Origin: Tetracentron sinense
Lineage: Eukaryota; Streptophyta; Magnoliopsida; Trochodendrales; Trochodendraceae
NCBI GenBank assembly: GCA_015143295.1
Contig: CM026573.1
Coordinates: 4,886,434-4,950,433 of the forward strand
Reading direction: 5' to 3'
DNA length: 64,000 bases
The notes under the pieces were generated by a model, which searched no databases, was not told the origin of the DNA, and was given only the letters and a program-made list of their open reading frames with translations. Of this stretch, positions 35,170 through 47,053 are shown piece by piece (within the stretch, counting starts at the first letter, position 1; each line of letters begins with the position of its first letter). A program made the position numbers and the translations under genes.

Positions 35170-37116
35170 TTCACTGAATTCACCTGCTTGAATGTCTACA
35201 GAACTCATTAGTTGTAGTTTTGTGCAACTTTTATGGTTCTGCAATCTGCTGTAGTTTAAAACAAAATATGCCTGCTTTTACATTTGTGGAAATAAGTAGC
35301 TTTGTACTATGTGGTCACTATTCAGATAATATGTATTTGACGTTGAATTTTTTTTATCGAATCTCAAAATTGTTTGCATGGTCGGAACATCTTTTTTTGT
35401 GTGGATCGTTTTGTAATAAATAATTTTCTTGATTGGTATGGTCGGAGCATCTTAATTGGAAAAAGAGGCTATGTGCTTGTGTCTATATTATTGGATTAGC
35501 ATCCTTTACTACTATTTTATGTGATTATTTACTCAAGTGGGGAGTATGAGTATAATTTGCTGCAATAGTTCTTGAATTGATGGAAAGGTCTTTATAGGAA
35601 GATGAGATAATGGAATCAGTTACACATCGGTAACAACATTTGGGTAAACATCCGAGTTTAACACCGCCTTGAAAAAAATTGAGCATACCATGTGTTCTCT
35701 GTACCATCTTGCGAATTCCCTCAAATTACCGTGGAAATTAGGACTAGGTGAAGGTAAGTCAGCTTCGGGCGTTGGTACTAGAAATATTTGTAGAACACTT
35801 GGGGTACCTTTAGTCGAGTTTACTTGTTTGTTCTAAGAGCCTTGAATATCGAAGAACTCTTTAGACATTTTTCAGTGAAGGTCCATTGTTGCTTAGTGGG
35901 ATATTGAAGGCCATCAAACTTCACTTCAAGGGAAAGTTTTGTGTTTTAGATGGGATCCATGATGTTGATGCCCCATTGCACAAAGTGAATGAGATTATCT
36001 TTGTATTTGAGGGTATCTTTAGTAGAGGAGGTGACTAGTCAGCCTAGCTGATTATAACTCATAATCAGCTCACCTCTTGATTTCAAACAATGGGTAAGAT
36101 TAAAAGAGACTTTATTACTCTATTTTTTTTTAATTACCAATACCCATGTTTAAGTTCTAAAAATGATCTCAAAATCTAATCTGCACCAAAAGGAGTCGGT
36201 TCTTAGACATCTCAGCTATACGAATGGTAAGCTTTGAGCCGATTGTGGCGAGAAGTTACGAAATTTGGAAGGAGCTCATGAAGAAAGCTGGAGAAAATTT
36301 CTGGAAGTTTTAAGTGTCCGAATCCAAAACATGTTTTGAGAATTATTTTTGCCTAGTATCAAGAAGAAAAATCGAAGATCGGTAGCTTGACTGTTAAAAG
36401 GGATGATGAAATTGCAACATTGAGACTCTTTGTGCACAAAAGAGACTCTCGAAGGAAATGGAATTCAGAATAAGGCATCACGAGCAAGAGAATCATGAGT
36501 TGCAGGAATCTCTTAAAGAACTTCAGGAAGCTCATATACATAAAGCGGGAATCTCTTAAAGAACTTCTTGGCAAGGCCAAGGGAAGAGAGCTGTGGGTAT
36601 GGGGATCCATTCATTGGATTCTGGATCAAAGGCAAATGCTTGATTGTTCTTGATGTAAATGTTGTTTTGGCCGTAGATGAAGAACCAGGGTTTCTTCGCG
36701 GCGGCTACGCTCAAAGAGAAAGATGATTGCTGCTCTGGTCGTAGATGAGGAATCAGTTACATAAAACGAATCAATTGAGAGATCTAATGAGATTGATCTT
36801 CTACTTCGATTCCATTCTATAGTTAGGGTTTTGGACAGAAAAGGAAGAAGAGAATGTGTTTAGAATTAAAATATGTAGTAAAAAAATTAGAGTAATAAAG
36901 TCTCTTTTAATCTTAACTTGCATTTGTCCTAGTTGAAAGTGTGATTCAGCTGAAAGCTATGGTGAATGTTCAGTTGCTCGTTCTAAATTGGGTTTTGTAT
37001 GGTGGTGTCAGATTGATGTTGGCCGATATTGGGACTATTATAATTCATTCACTACCATTATTATTATTATTATTATTCTTATTATTGTTATTATTTTGCA
37101 CAGTCTAGGGTTTGAG
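35170..37116. other. Spacer with decayed coding-like traces
   Basis: No gene was recognised. A coiled-coil-like frame at about 36,450-36,580 (NHELQESLKELQEAH) contains a 20-bp direct repeat, GAATCTCTTAAAGAACTTC, at 36,509 and 36,549. It may be a retroelement relic. An ATT microsatellite lies at 37,054-37,075. Confidence 0.4.
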
Positions 37117-38071
37117 CATTCACAGCGATGCACCTTAGTTAGCAAGTGTTAACAGCCGTCATGTTGGAGTTATTTCAATGCTATCTGACAACGGTGGTAA
37201 GCTACCAGTATTAGTTTTTTATGTTCTCTAATGAGGAATGTTAAGCTACTTGTTAGGTGATGCAATTTACCGACTAGTGTTTTTTCAACGGTTATATTAC
37301 TAGCCATGACAACAGTAACATTGAGATTCAGTCAATTTTGTTTTTATTCACACATCGGCTAGCCAAATTCATCGTTACCGTTAGCATACATTTTAGTGGC
37401 TGACAACTATAGCAATACAACTAAGAGCATCCACAATGATGCAAGTTAGTAAGTTAAGTTGCTTGTGATAGCAGGTAGCAAATGAAAATCGTCTCTAATG
37501 TATGTGTTAGTTGTATTGCTAAAGTTGTCGGCAGTTATTCGAATGAATGCTAACTGCGACGATGAATTTAGTTAGACGATGTGTGAATAAAAACAAAATG
37601 GACTGAATCCTAATATTACCATTGCCATGACTAGTAAGTTGTTTGTGTCAGCAGGTAACAAATGAAAATCGTCTCCAATGTATGTGTTAGTTGTATTGCT
37701 AAAGTTGTCGCCACTAGAATGAATGTTAATTGCGGCAATGAATTTGGCTAGCCGATGTGTGAATAAAAACAAAATGGATTGAATCTTAATGTTACCGTTG
37801 CCATGATTAGTAATATACTCGTTGAAAAAACACTAGTGGTTAATTGGGGTTTAAAATGATGTCATCATTGCATCACCTAACAAATAGCTTAACATCTTTC
37901 ATTAGAGAACATAAAAAACCAATATTGGTTGCTTACCACCGTTACATTGGAATCAATCTAATATGATGACTGTTAGCACTTGCTAACTAAGGTGCATCAT
38001 TGTTGATGCTCTCACATACATTGGAGACTGTCTTCATTTGCTACCCTCCAAAGCTGACACAAGCAGCTTAG
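37117..38071. repeat. Compound foldback of repeated modules in both orientations
   Basis: The outer arms are inverted: GATGCACCTTAGTTAGCAAG at 37,129 faces CTTGCTAACTAAGGTGCATC at about 37,980. The complementarity continues through GTTTTTTATGTTCTCTAATG and ACTAGTGTTTTTTCAACG. Between them are two direct copies of a roughly 190-bp module (GCAGGTAGCAAATGAAAATC at 37,473 and GCAGGTAACAAATGAAAATC at 37,652), each ending near GTGTGAATAAAAACAAAATG. The outer arms contain the same module inverted. It is probably several MITEs of one family inserted into each other. No coding. Confidence 0.7.
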
Positions 38072-38160
38072 AAATCACAACCCCCACCTGCACGGGACTC
38101 GAGCCCGGAACCTCCCTCACAACCACTGGGCTATTCCCATGGTGTGTCCGCCACTACCAT
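38072..38160 (-). repeat. tRNA-derived SINE head
   Basis: On the minus strand, ATAGCCCAGTGG (38,135-38,124) matches a Pol III A box. GGTTCCGGGCTCGAGTCCC (38,112-38,094) contains a B box. Order and spacing fit a tRNA-derived SINE promoter. The acceptor stem and anticodon arm are not tRNA-like, so it is not a tRNA gene. Confidence 0.7.
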
Positions 38161-39607
38161 TATTGGAAGTGTAGATTGAAATAAATGTGGGATGGATTCA
38201 AGGAACTTGCAGATTTATACCATTATGTGGGTCCATTCTTGTATTGACATGCTTCTCGCCTTTTTAATCATACGTGTTCTTTGCTGCTTTTATCTTTGCA
38301 GCAGATTTCTAAGCACTTTATGGTTATAAATTTTAAATTTGTGGCTTATGTTAGTCATAGTATTCATTCAGTCACTAGCATTATTCTTAGCTCGTAGATC
38401 TAAGCCTACACTAGTTCTTAAACCAGGTTGGAGCCGGTACAATAACTTCCAGTAGTCCAACTCTGCCCTTCTTGTTACTACGGTTGCTGGGGCTAAAATA
38501 ATGGAGTGGCAAGCAAAAATATGGAACTCCTGGATGGAAATAACTGGCAACTGTACCATAATTTAGCAGAAGTATCTGGGTAAAGTATTAAAATTTTTGA
38601 TCGGTAATCAAAAAAGAGGGACAAGAGTTCACAAGGAGTGAACCAAGGTAAACAAAAAACAAGACCCAAGCTATGTCACAAGACTAAGTCAGGAATGCAT
38701 TCTCCCAAGGTCCTTACAAATTACCACTGTAAATAGATGGATACTCGCGATTGGATCCGGGGAATAGACAATGGAGAGTCCTCAAATACTTTCGCTTCAA
38801 AGGAGTACTCAAATACTGCACTTTTAACTAGGAAGAGTGGGTTGAAAGAGAAGTCTTAATTTTCATAAACCTTGGTGACTAACTAGCAAGAATGCCTTAT
38901 TTATTTCTCTTTCATTTGCAAGGTGGACTTAAAATGGGCAGGTCCTAGGTTTGTGGATTATGTCTTTCTTTAGGTTTGTTATCTTGGTTCTAGGTATTTT
39001 ATCTTTCAGATTTTTTTTTTTTTTTGCTTCTAGTTATCAAAAATAGTATATTAGATGGTGTAAATAAAGTATTTACTTATGTTTATCTTCTATGTTTTAC
39101 TAATAAAAATAGTCTTTACTCCCCACTGCTAAAAAAAGCTATACCAATGCGACTAACCTTAAGCAAATGATATCCAATGCAAAAGGATTTTTTGCTAGAA
39201 TTTAACAAAGGGAACAATAATCATGATTTTTTGTTAAAATTTAACGAAGGGAACAATAATTATCTTTTTTGTTAAGAGATTTTTTTATATTATTATATAC
39301 TCTAATATTATAACGAGAATGACAAAATTACCTTCTCACGTATATCTTATCTATCTTCACTATTATAGTAGTACTAATAAAATTAAAAACGTGGATTGAA
39401 TTTTGTTATTATTTACAAATTTATCCTGAAGACTTATTTTCTCTATTATTATAATGAAAATTATAAAATTATTTTTCAATTATGTCATCTAATTCTATTA
39501 TTATAATCACTGTTAACAAAATTATTTTTCTACTATAATGAAAGTGACTTATACTTGTATTTTTTCTATATCTACTATTATAATGAGAATATGGTACTTA
39601 AAAATGT
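38161..39607. other. AT-rich spacer
   Basis: No gene. Between 39.2 and 39.9 kb there is a loose repetition of TATTATAATGA / AAAATTA motifs, probably an old AT-rich element. Confidence 0.4.
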
Positions 39608-39702
39608 GTTTTTTTTTTGGTAAACTCAATCATACCACAAGGCAATGACTGAAGGCAAATACAAGGGAATGATCACACCACCCAAGCTCGCACACACACA
39701 CG
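39608..39702 (-). repeat. SINE 3' end, minus orientation
   Basis: Reverse complement of the repeat at 1-292: a T-run, then GGTAAACTCAATCATACCAC, AAGGCAATGACTGAAGGC and a CA microsatellite. Confidence 0.65.
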
Positions 39703-40474
39703 GTACTTAAAAATGTTGATTGAACAAAATAGTTTACACTTATATCTTTATTACTAATATAACGAAAATCGTTATTACTATTATAACGAAAATGACTATT
39801 ATAATGACAATTCTCATGTTAAAAGCATATTTGAATATCTTAAAGTGATAAAATTATGTTTTTATTTGAAAAAAATATTTATACTATAGGTTTATGAGTA
39901 ATTTTGTCTTTTAAAAAAATTCATTTCTATACTTATTCAGGTCTCTCTCCTTCTCATACATGTGTATCACGTGGGTCTCCCTAGGATCCCTCTTCTTACA
40001 TTCTCTTCCCCTTCTCTCTCTCTCTCATTTGCATTGCATGCGCGGCCTACTAGAATTTTATAATTCTTATTTCCTTAATTTAGATAATAATAATAATAAA
40101 ATAAACAATTTTGCGGTAGCTCATTTAAGAAGTGAAAGTACGGATTGTGGTATACAGCAGTGATTTGCTGACCCATATAACATATAATAGCTGACCCACA
40201 TTTGATTAGCAAGTCGAATGCCTTTTCATTGATCTTTTAGGTTATCCAATTAAAAAAATTTTTAAAAAAATTCTTCTAAAAGTCATGTTTAAATAGATGA
40301 ATCAGTGACTTTCAACCACAATTGGTAAGGTGATAGATACATGACAGCCTGTATACCGCTCATTTGGCTAGGTAGCCGAATGGGTGATCTTCTATCTATT
40401 TTTTTTTTTTATGTTTTCAGCATTTTCTCTTAAGAACTGGTCCCCGGCATACTCAGCCCTCAATCTCTTTGCCA

Positions 40475-40667
40475 ATGAGATCCGATGACAGTCAATTACC
40501 ATTTAACTCGGGAGAGTTCAATTGCATATGTGGCGCTTGCTTATTGGAAGTAGAAAAAAAGCAGGAAAATGAAAATTCAAATTTTTTTCTCTTCCAACTT
40601 TCAAGCGCCACATATGCAATTGAACTCTCATGAGTTCAATGGTAATTGACTGTGATCGGATCTCATT
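40475..40667. mobile_element. Foldback MITE with about 64-bp arms
   Basis: AATGAGATCCGATGACAGTC on the left faces GACTGTGATCGGATCTCATT on the right. The arms continue through CAATTACCATT and GAGAGTTCAATTGCATATG to GTGGCGCTTG. The loop is about 60 bp and AT-rich. The GAGAGTTCAATTGCA segment is shared with the flanks of several GTGTCC foldbacks. Confidence 0.8.
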
Positions 40668-40730
40668 GCTGATGGGATTACAATCAATTGCGATTGAACT
40701 CTACTAGTTTAATCGCAACCACAGATCAAC

Positions 40731-40907
40731 ATGTCCCTTTTAAATCATTCAACATGGTTAAGATCACTAATCTTCGCGGTTCAATAATGTAACTTTGGTT
40801 TTAAAATAAAAAATAAACATTAATTCTAAGAGTTAAATATATATTTTAAATCTAAAATTATATTTTTGAATCTCTAACCATAATTAATAGGGGTTAAAAA
40901 GAACACG
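40731..40907. repeat. Foldback repeat, GTGTCC family, copy 4
   Basis: ATGTCCCTTTTAAATC and CAACATGGTTAAGATC face CTAACCATAATTAATAGG and GGTTAAAAAGAACACG in inverted order. It is preceded by GCGATTGAACTCTACTAG. Confidence 0.5.
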
Positions 40908-40925
40908 TACTGATATGTGACTCTA

Positions 40926-41100
40926 ATTTATTTATTTATTTTGGTAATCTGAACTTTGGAGTCTACTGGGTTAGCATCTGTTATAAAGGTTAGTGGGTTA
41001 ATGCTTAACATTGGAAGCTTGGCTTAGAGGGTGGATACAACCATCACACCCCCCTTGGGATTGAACCCGGAACCTCGCAAGGTGTGTATGTGAGTTTGAT
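40926..41100 (-). repeat. SINE, minus orientation
   Basis: On the minus strand GGTTCCGGGTTCAATCCC gives a B box, and the 3' end reads CAGATTACCAAAATAAATAA. A tail of the ACCAAAA type is shared with the copies at 1-292, 39.6 kb and 62.6 kb. The A box is not clear, so the 5' end is uncertain. Confidence 0.5.
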
Positions 41101-41187
41101 TGAACTTGGGGAGAGATTGACTGTGGTTCAATTTCCGTTGCCAAATTGCCACTCCCAGTTGTAGTTTTTTTTTGGTAAATGGTATAA

Positions 41188-41876
41188 GAGCATCTCCATT
41201 ACCTTATTCTCACACCCTTGGCCCGACTCCAATAGACTCCTTAAATCATCTATCTAAAGTGGACGTGATGGTTTATCTCGCTAGCTGTAGTGAGATGTTT
41301 CAGCTCTCCAAGATTATTGAATGTTTTTTTTTTTTTTTTTTTTTAAAGATTCCTTCAAAACAGTTTGAACCCTCAATCGCAAGCGATTGAACTCATAAGG
41401 AAGAGTTCAATCGCACCCATAGTCCAAATGTGTCACTTTTAACTTCTACTAACCGTGGTTAAGATTTACTAACCATTGGGGGTTAACAATATAATCTTAG
41501 ATTTTAGGAGAAAAGGTATTAAAAAAAATTTAACTCTAGTTAATTTTTTTTAAAAAAATCTTATGGTTAATTTATATATATATATATTTTAATGAAAATT
41601 AAAGTTATATTGTTGAATCTCATGGGTTAGAGAAACTTAACCATGTTTAATATGTATTAAAAGAGACATGTGTTGGCCGATTGGTGCAATTGAACTCTCC
41701 ATGGTTATAATGATGATAAAATAAAATGAAATAAAAAAAATGAGTATTTAATATAAATAGGGAATAAATAGGGTTAGTGTTGGAGTTGAAAGAAGATAAA
41801 GTGACTCCTTACATTAAAAAACTGTCCGTCTTCGAAAAATAATAGAGAATTTTTTAAAATAGTGTTGGAGATGCTC
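41188..41876. mobile_element. Tourist-like MITE with nested foldback
   Basis: The left end GAGCATCTCCATTAC and the right end GTGTTGGAGATGCTC match the ends of the MITE at 310-918. The 3-bp flanks are TAA and CAA, so the duplication is imperfect. A GTGTCC-family foldback lies in the middle. Confidence 0.6.
41403..41700. repeat. Foldback repeat, GTGTCC family, copy 5
   Basis: The best extended copy: GAGTTCAATCGCACC, then GTGTCACTTTTAAC, then CTAACCGTGGTTAAG on the left. On the right are CTTAACCATGTTTAATATG, TTAAAAGAGACATGTG and GGTGCAATTGAACTCTC. It shows that the GAGTTCAATCGCACC blocks belong to the outer arms. Confidence 0.75.
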
Positions 41877-41884
41877 CAACACAA

Positions 41885-42864
41885 GTTAGGGGTGTCAACG
41901 AGCCGAGGCTCGTTGGATTTTTGATGTTGTTAAGACTCAGCTCGAGCTTGAAAAGGCCAACTCGGGCTCGAATCGTCCACAAATTATCATGCTCAAGTTG
42001 ATTTTAAACTCTAATTTAAAAAAAAAAATTATATAGTGGGACGATATTTTAACAATTAAGAGATTAAATGGTGATGTACAGAGAGAAGGGAAAGCTAAAA
42101 TAGTATAGTGATTTCACACTTGATTAATATTTCATGTTCTTAATTTTAAGAACTTATTTTATTTTCTTATATTTTTTTTTTAATGAAAAACACAATATTG
42201 ATAAGAGTATAAGTTAAGCAGTAGTACCAACCGTTCAAGTCACCGTCCCGTTGCACATATGTGCATCATCTGTCATGTCCATCAAGGATTGTACAAGTTA
42301 CCGTGGTCCCTTTGGAAGTAGGAACCCGACTTGTACCTTTTACTTTTTGGGCTGTAGACCGACTTCTACGTTTGTTGGCTGTATCTTTTGTCGCTGAATT
42401 CGGTTAGGCCGCAACTCAATCGTTGCTTGGTTCGGCTAAACACGATAGGCATATCAAAGGAATGGACCAACACCCCTCTTGGAGATATAACACTGTCACT
42501 GAACAAACTAGCTAAGTGTTTTTTAGCGATAAAAATAAGAGAAATGCTAACCCGGTCATAATCTTTCAAATTCTCAAAATGGCGGCAACATGTGTCATTG
42601 CTTTTACCCAATTAGTTCACGGATACTCCCAAATTGTGTACTCCCATATATATTCCCAAATCCTAACTGTTGAGTTCAATTATTAAACATTTAGGATGAG
42701 AACTGATGTAATTTTAGAAAAGACAAAATAAACCAACTCAAATCATGACTCTTATTGGTTGGTTGTAAACAGTTACGATTAGGGGGTAAAATTGGAAGTA
42801 CTCATAGAAGTACTCACTTTTACATGTTATCATTAGAATAAGTTGAGGTCATAATTTTTCCTTT
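41885..42864. other. Spacer with a partial GAGCTCGGCTCG-family MITE
   Basis: AGGGGTGTCAACGAGCCGAG at 41,886 is the left end of the hAT-like family seen at 14.7 kb; the right end is missing. The rest has no recognised gene. Confidence 0.5.
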
Positions 42865-44267
42865 GGCTCTGTTTGTTTTCATGGAAAACAAGTTAAGAAA
42901 ATGTTTTCCAAGAGAAAATATTATTTTCTGGTGTTTGGAGTCTTGGAAAATTTAGTTTTTCCCTGGAAAATTTTTCTTCAGGATAATGTTTTCCATAAAT
43001 ATAAAAGGAAAACATTTATCTTAAAATCTGAGAGAAGTTATTTCCATCGTGTGTTCTCGACGACTCTCGGCTCTCGACTCTCAACTGAAACTCTCGACTG
43101 AAACTCTTGTTCTTCATCTCCACTATTCTGAATCCAAAACCATCACACTTAGAACGATTTACAGGTACGAATCTCTAACTTTTCACACTCTTCAATCTCC
43201 CACCACCACAACCTAGATCTGAAATCTAGGGTTTCATCTGTTTTTTTTGAAGAAATTTCAATTGTGAGTTCTGTTCTTGGTGATTTTCAAAAGAATATCA
43301 ATAATATCTACAACTAATCTGAATCTCTATTTTTAGAATCAAAATCTTCTTTCGTTTCAAAGTTTTAGCAAAGATTTTAACAACACTTCGTTGTTAATGG
43401 TGGCTTAATTTGTGTGATTATTGCAATTTTAGCAACTAACCTTCCTTCCCTGTTTACTTTATTTGTCATTGCTGGTTTTAATCATAATTTTTTTATCCAA
43501 GTTCATTGCATGTGATGAACAGACCAAATCGATCACGATTATGTACTTTTTTTTATTGGATCTATTTCTAGTCGCATTATCAGATCTTTGGGTCTAGGTT
43601 TTTTTTGTTTTTTTGGTACTGGGATCTTGGATAATTGAATGATTTTCTCCGGTTATATTTAGGATTTAGCTTGTTGATTTGTTAAAATTCATGTTTGTAT
43701 GGTTGGTTTTGGCTGTTGAGATGTTATGGGATCAGTCGATAGTGGAGTAAATTGTCTGTTTGGGTCAAGTATGTATACGGAGGCTGAGGGATTTGTTGTT
43801 GTGTTTAATTTTCTTCTGATAATCAAGCAAGACATTTGAGATTTTTTTTTGAAATTTGCTCAAATTCTATAAATTATTTTTGATGTTGTTATGAATGAAA
43901 ACAACATGGTATTTTCCTTTTCTTTTTCGTTGTACTGCATCATTTGTTAGATGTTAATCTTGCATTGCTGAATTATTTGAGAATTCTCATTGTGTATAGA
44001 TGAATAGGTTTCGATACCTGGATGCTTATACAATACTGGTATTGAAAACACTCGAATGCTTGCATAATATTTATTAAGTGTTTCATACTATAATCATCAT
44101 TGATGCTTAGTGATCACATGACCCCAATTTGTCTGCCTAATAATTAATAGAAGTACCATTATCTAAGGTTAATATTTAGTATTGTTAATCAAATAATTAA
44201 ATTTTCCATTTAATTATGTACGTATAATAAGTGTCAAAGTTTAACATACTTATTCTATGTTTTAGAT

Positions 44268-45565
44268 ATGGGGATTCATCGCATCATTGACAAGCGTAAG
44301 GTCAAAGTTGGCATTTTAGCTTCTACTGCAGCAGGCTTTGCCTGTCTCCTTACTGCGTACTATACAAAATGCCTTAAAAGAACGCCTTCCATCAATAGGG
44401 ATGAAGAAAGAAAAATATTTGTGAATCGAATATTTAACGGGAGAAATAGAGATTGTTTAAATCAAGTGAGAATGAGTAAGGAGTGTTTTTACAGGCTGTG
44501 TACTATCTTAAGAGAAACTTCACGAGTAAGTGATTCTCTTAACGTTAGTGTGGAGGAACAAGTGGTTATGTTTCTGCACACGCTAGGCCATAATGTCAGA
44601 AATCGAGTGATTTCTTTTCGGTTCAGTCGTTCAGGAGAAACAGTTAGTCGGTACTTCAACAACGTATTACAAGCAGTAATTAGCTTGTACAAGGATTTAG
44701 TTAGACAACCAGCTGGGATTGAAACACCGCCAGAAATAATGAACGATCGTAGATTTTGGCCATACTTTAAGGTATACATGTAACTATTTCCTTATATATA
44801 GAAATGAGTATATTTGTTTTATATTGGTCTTACAATCTATTTAATTATTCAATAGGATTGTGTGGGAGTGATTGACGGGACACATATTAAATGTTCAGTG
44901 CCCATTGAAGATCAGGCTAGGTTTCGTGGTCGAAAGTTATATACCACACAAAATGTAATGGCAGCATGTTCATTTGACCTAAAGTTCACCTATGTATTAG
45001 CTGGTTGGGAAGGATCTGCTGCGGATCCAGTTGTCTTGGCCGATGCATTAAAGAAAAAAAATAAATTAGTGGTCCCCGAAGGTATTGCCAATTATAAAAT
45101 AGTAAATAGGTATTAATTTTAATAACAACAAAATAATGACATTTGAAAACTTTTTGTGTAGGTAGATAATGACTTTTACTTTTTTGTGTAGGTAAATATT
45201 ATCTTGTTGACGCGGGATATGGGAATCAACCTGGTTTTCTTGCCCCATATCGTGGTACACGCTATCACTTGAATGAATATAGTGGAAGGATTCCTGAAAG
45301 CCAAGATGAATTGTTCAATCATCGTCATTCATCACTACGGAATTGTATTGAACGAGCATTTGGAGTGTTGAAAAAACGCTTTCCAATATTAGATTCAACA
45401 CCTTATTTTTCATTTGCCAACCAAGTTAAAGTAGTGATAGCTTGTTGTGTTATCCACAACCACATTATGGGTGTAGAACCGAATGATCAGTTTATGCAAG
45501 AAACGGATCAAGAGTTACAAAGACAACAACTAGGATCACGTATGACACAGAGAACAAAGAGATGA
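44268..45565 (+). CDS. PIF/Harbinger DDE transposase, C-terminus shortened by a frameshift
   Basis: Exons 44268-44771, 44856-45081 and 45192-45565 (GT-AG introns) give 367 residues. The protein cuts and rejoins transposon ends. Residues 20-35 are hydrophobic. Residues 60-150 are the helix-rich DNA-binding part (MSKECFYRLCTILRE; VVMFLHTLGHNVRNR). The DDE core has VIDGTHIK (Asp175), GSAADPVVL (Asp225) and RNCIERAFGVLKKRF (Glu297), all three catalytic acids present. VDAGYGNQPGFLAPYRG is the expected linker. The stop after RMTQRTKR comes from an apparent 1-base loss near 45,561. In the next frame the reading continues DEHSRWASTRDEMAATMYAD and on to a TGA at about 45,644, a tail typical of the family. 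The core is intact, so activity may survive. The start is the first ATG after a probable leader-intron acceptor. Confidence 0.88.
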
Positions 45566-46052
45566 GCATAGTAGGTGGGCGAGTACAAGAGACGAAATGG
45601 CTGCAACCATGTATGCAGATTTTAGACGTGGTCGAATAAATTGAGTTAACTTGTGATGTCATATTATTGAGTTAACTTGTAAAACGTTTTTGAACATGTT
45701 ATGTAGTTGAATAATTTGTTACCTTATTTTGTTATATTTGTGAAAATGAAGCTTGTTAGGTTATATAGTTGAGTAAATTATATATTATCGTTGTGTTTAA
45801 TCTCTTAATGTTTATTATTATTCGTTTTACTTTCTTGACATGAATTGTTAGTTTGTGAGCTGAAACATGCCTTGTGGGGATTTAGGTCACCGTGGATACA
45901 ATCTTTTGAGGTTTGATTAGAGATTTTTTGAGTTTTCTTCAATCACATTAAGTAACTTGTCGGGTTATGTAATTTATTAAACTTGTTCATTATACTTTCT
46001 TTCTACCTTGTTTATAATACCTATTCGTACTCCTTGACTTTTATGTGAAGAG

Positions 46053-47053
46053 ATGAAGAGTTCAGAATCAAAAGAAGAAAGTAGTAACAAGAAGAAACAT
46101 GAGAAAAAGGGAAATCAATTAAGGTGGACAAATATAATGGATCGTTGTCTGATAGAGGGTCTTGTAGAACAAGCAGCTCTTGGTAACAAAATTGACAAGA
46201 CATTCAAGACAAAAGCATTTACAACTGTATGCAATGATCTAAGTTCAAGATTCAAAAAGGACATAAGACACGACCATATAAAGAATCGGATGAAGACTAT
46301 CAAAAAGCAATATTTGGCTATGAAGAAGCTTTTGACCGTAAGTGGCTTCGGTTTTGATGCAACAACTAAGACAATCATCGCAGATGATAATGTTTGGAAT
46401 GACTACATTAAGGTGTAATATATATGAGTATGTAATAAGTTTTTTAAAGCTCATATTTGATTTATGTTTCTATCGGAATTAACTTTTATTATCTACAGGT
46501 ACGCCCTGATGCTGCTGATTTTCAATATAAGACTATTGAAAATTGGGTAGAGATGGGAATAGTTGTTGGCGACGATCAAGCGACTGGAAGCATGGCTAAA
46601 GCGGGCCTTGATTTTGGTGATGAGTTTGACTGTGCAAATGTTGAACAATTCCCAAGAATGAACGAAGAGTTTGGAATTGACGATATTGCTGAGGGCACAG
46701 AAGCATCGACCGAACAAAGCAAAGGTCCTCAAGCTACATCATCTACGTCCAGACGTCATGGAAAGAAGCCTCGTGTGTGTGATGAATTAGTCCAAATTAT
46801 TGATCGTGTAGCAACGAGTATGGATAAGATAGCCGAAGCAATGCATACAGACATTGAGGCTGCGTATGCATCAGACTTGTATGCAAAAGTGATGAAGATC
46901 GAAGGTTTTGAGTTTGATTTCCTCGATGATGCATTCGAAATCTTAAATGGTGATGACAAACTTTCCAGGGCATTTCTCGCTAGAAATGAAAGAGGAAGGA
47001 GGAAGATGTTAGAAAAGATGGTTAATAAGGATGGTGCTAGCAAAAGTAGTTAG
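46053..47053 (+). CDS. Myb/SANT-like DNA-binding partner protein of Harbinger
   Basis: Exons 46053-46412 and 46499-47053 (GT-AG) join to 304 residues with no internal stop. Residues 25-120 form the Myb/SANT-like (trihelix-related) domain seen in PIF/Harbinger second ORFs and in plant L10-interacting-type proteins: LRWTNIMDRCLIEGLVEQA, then FKKDIRHDHIKNRMKTIKKQ and VWNDYIK. The middle is acidic and Ser/Thr-rich with a basic patch (SRRHGKKPR). The C-terminal 100 residues are a predicted helical region (RVATSMDKIAEAMHTDIEAA). In this superfamily the protein brings the transposase to the transposon ends and into the nucleus. It lies 0.5 kb downstream of the transposase in the same orientation. 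Nothing broken is seen. Confidence 0.88.

Noticed and set aside
38094-38135. tRNA gene suggested by A and B boxes
   Set aside because: No cloverleaf can be closed and the flanks are repeat sequence; better explained as a SINE head.
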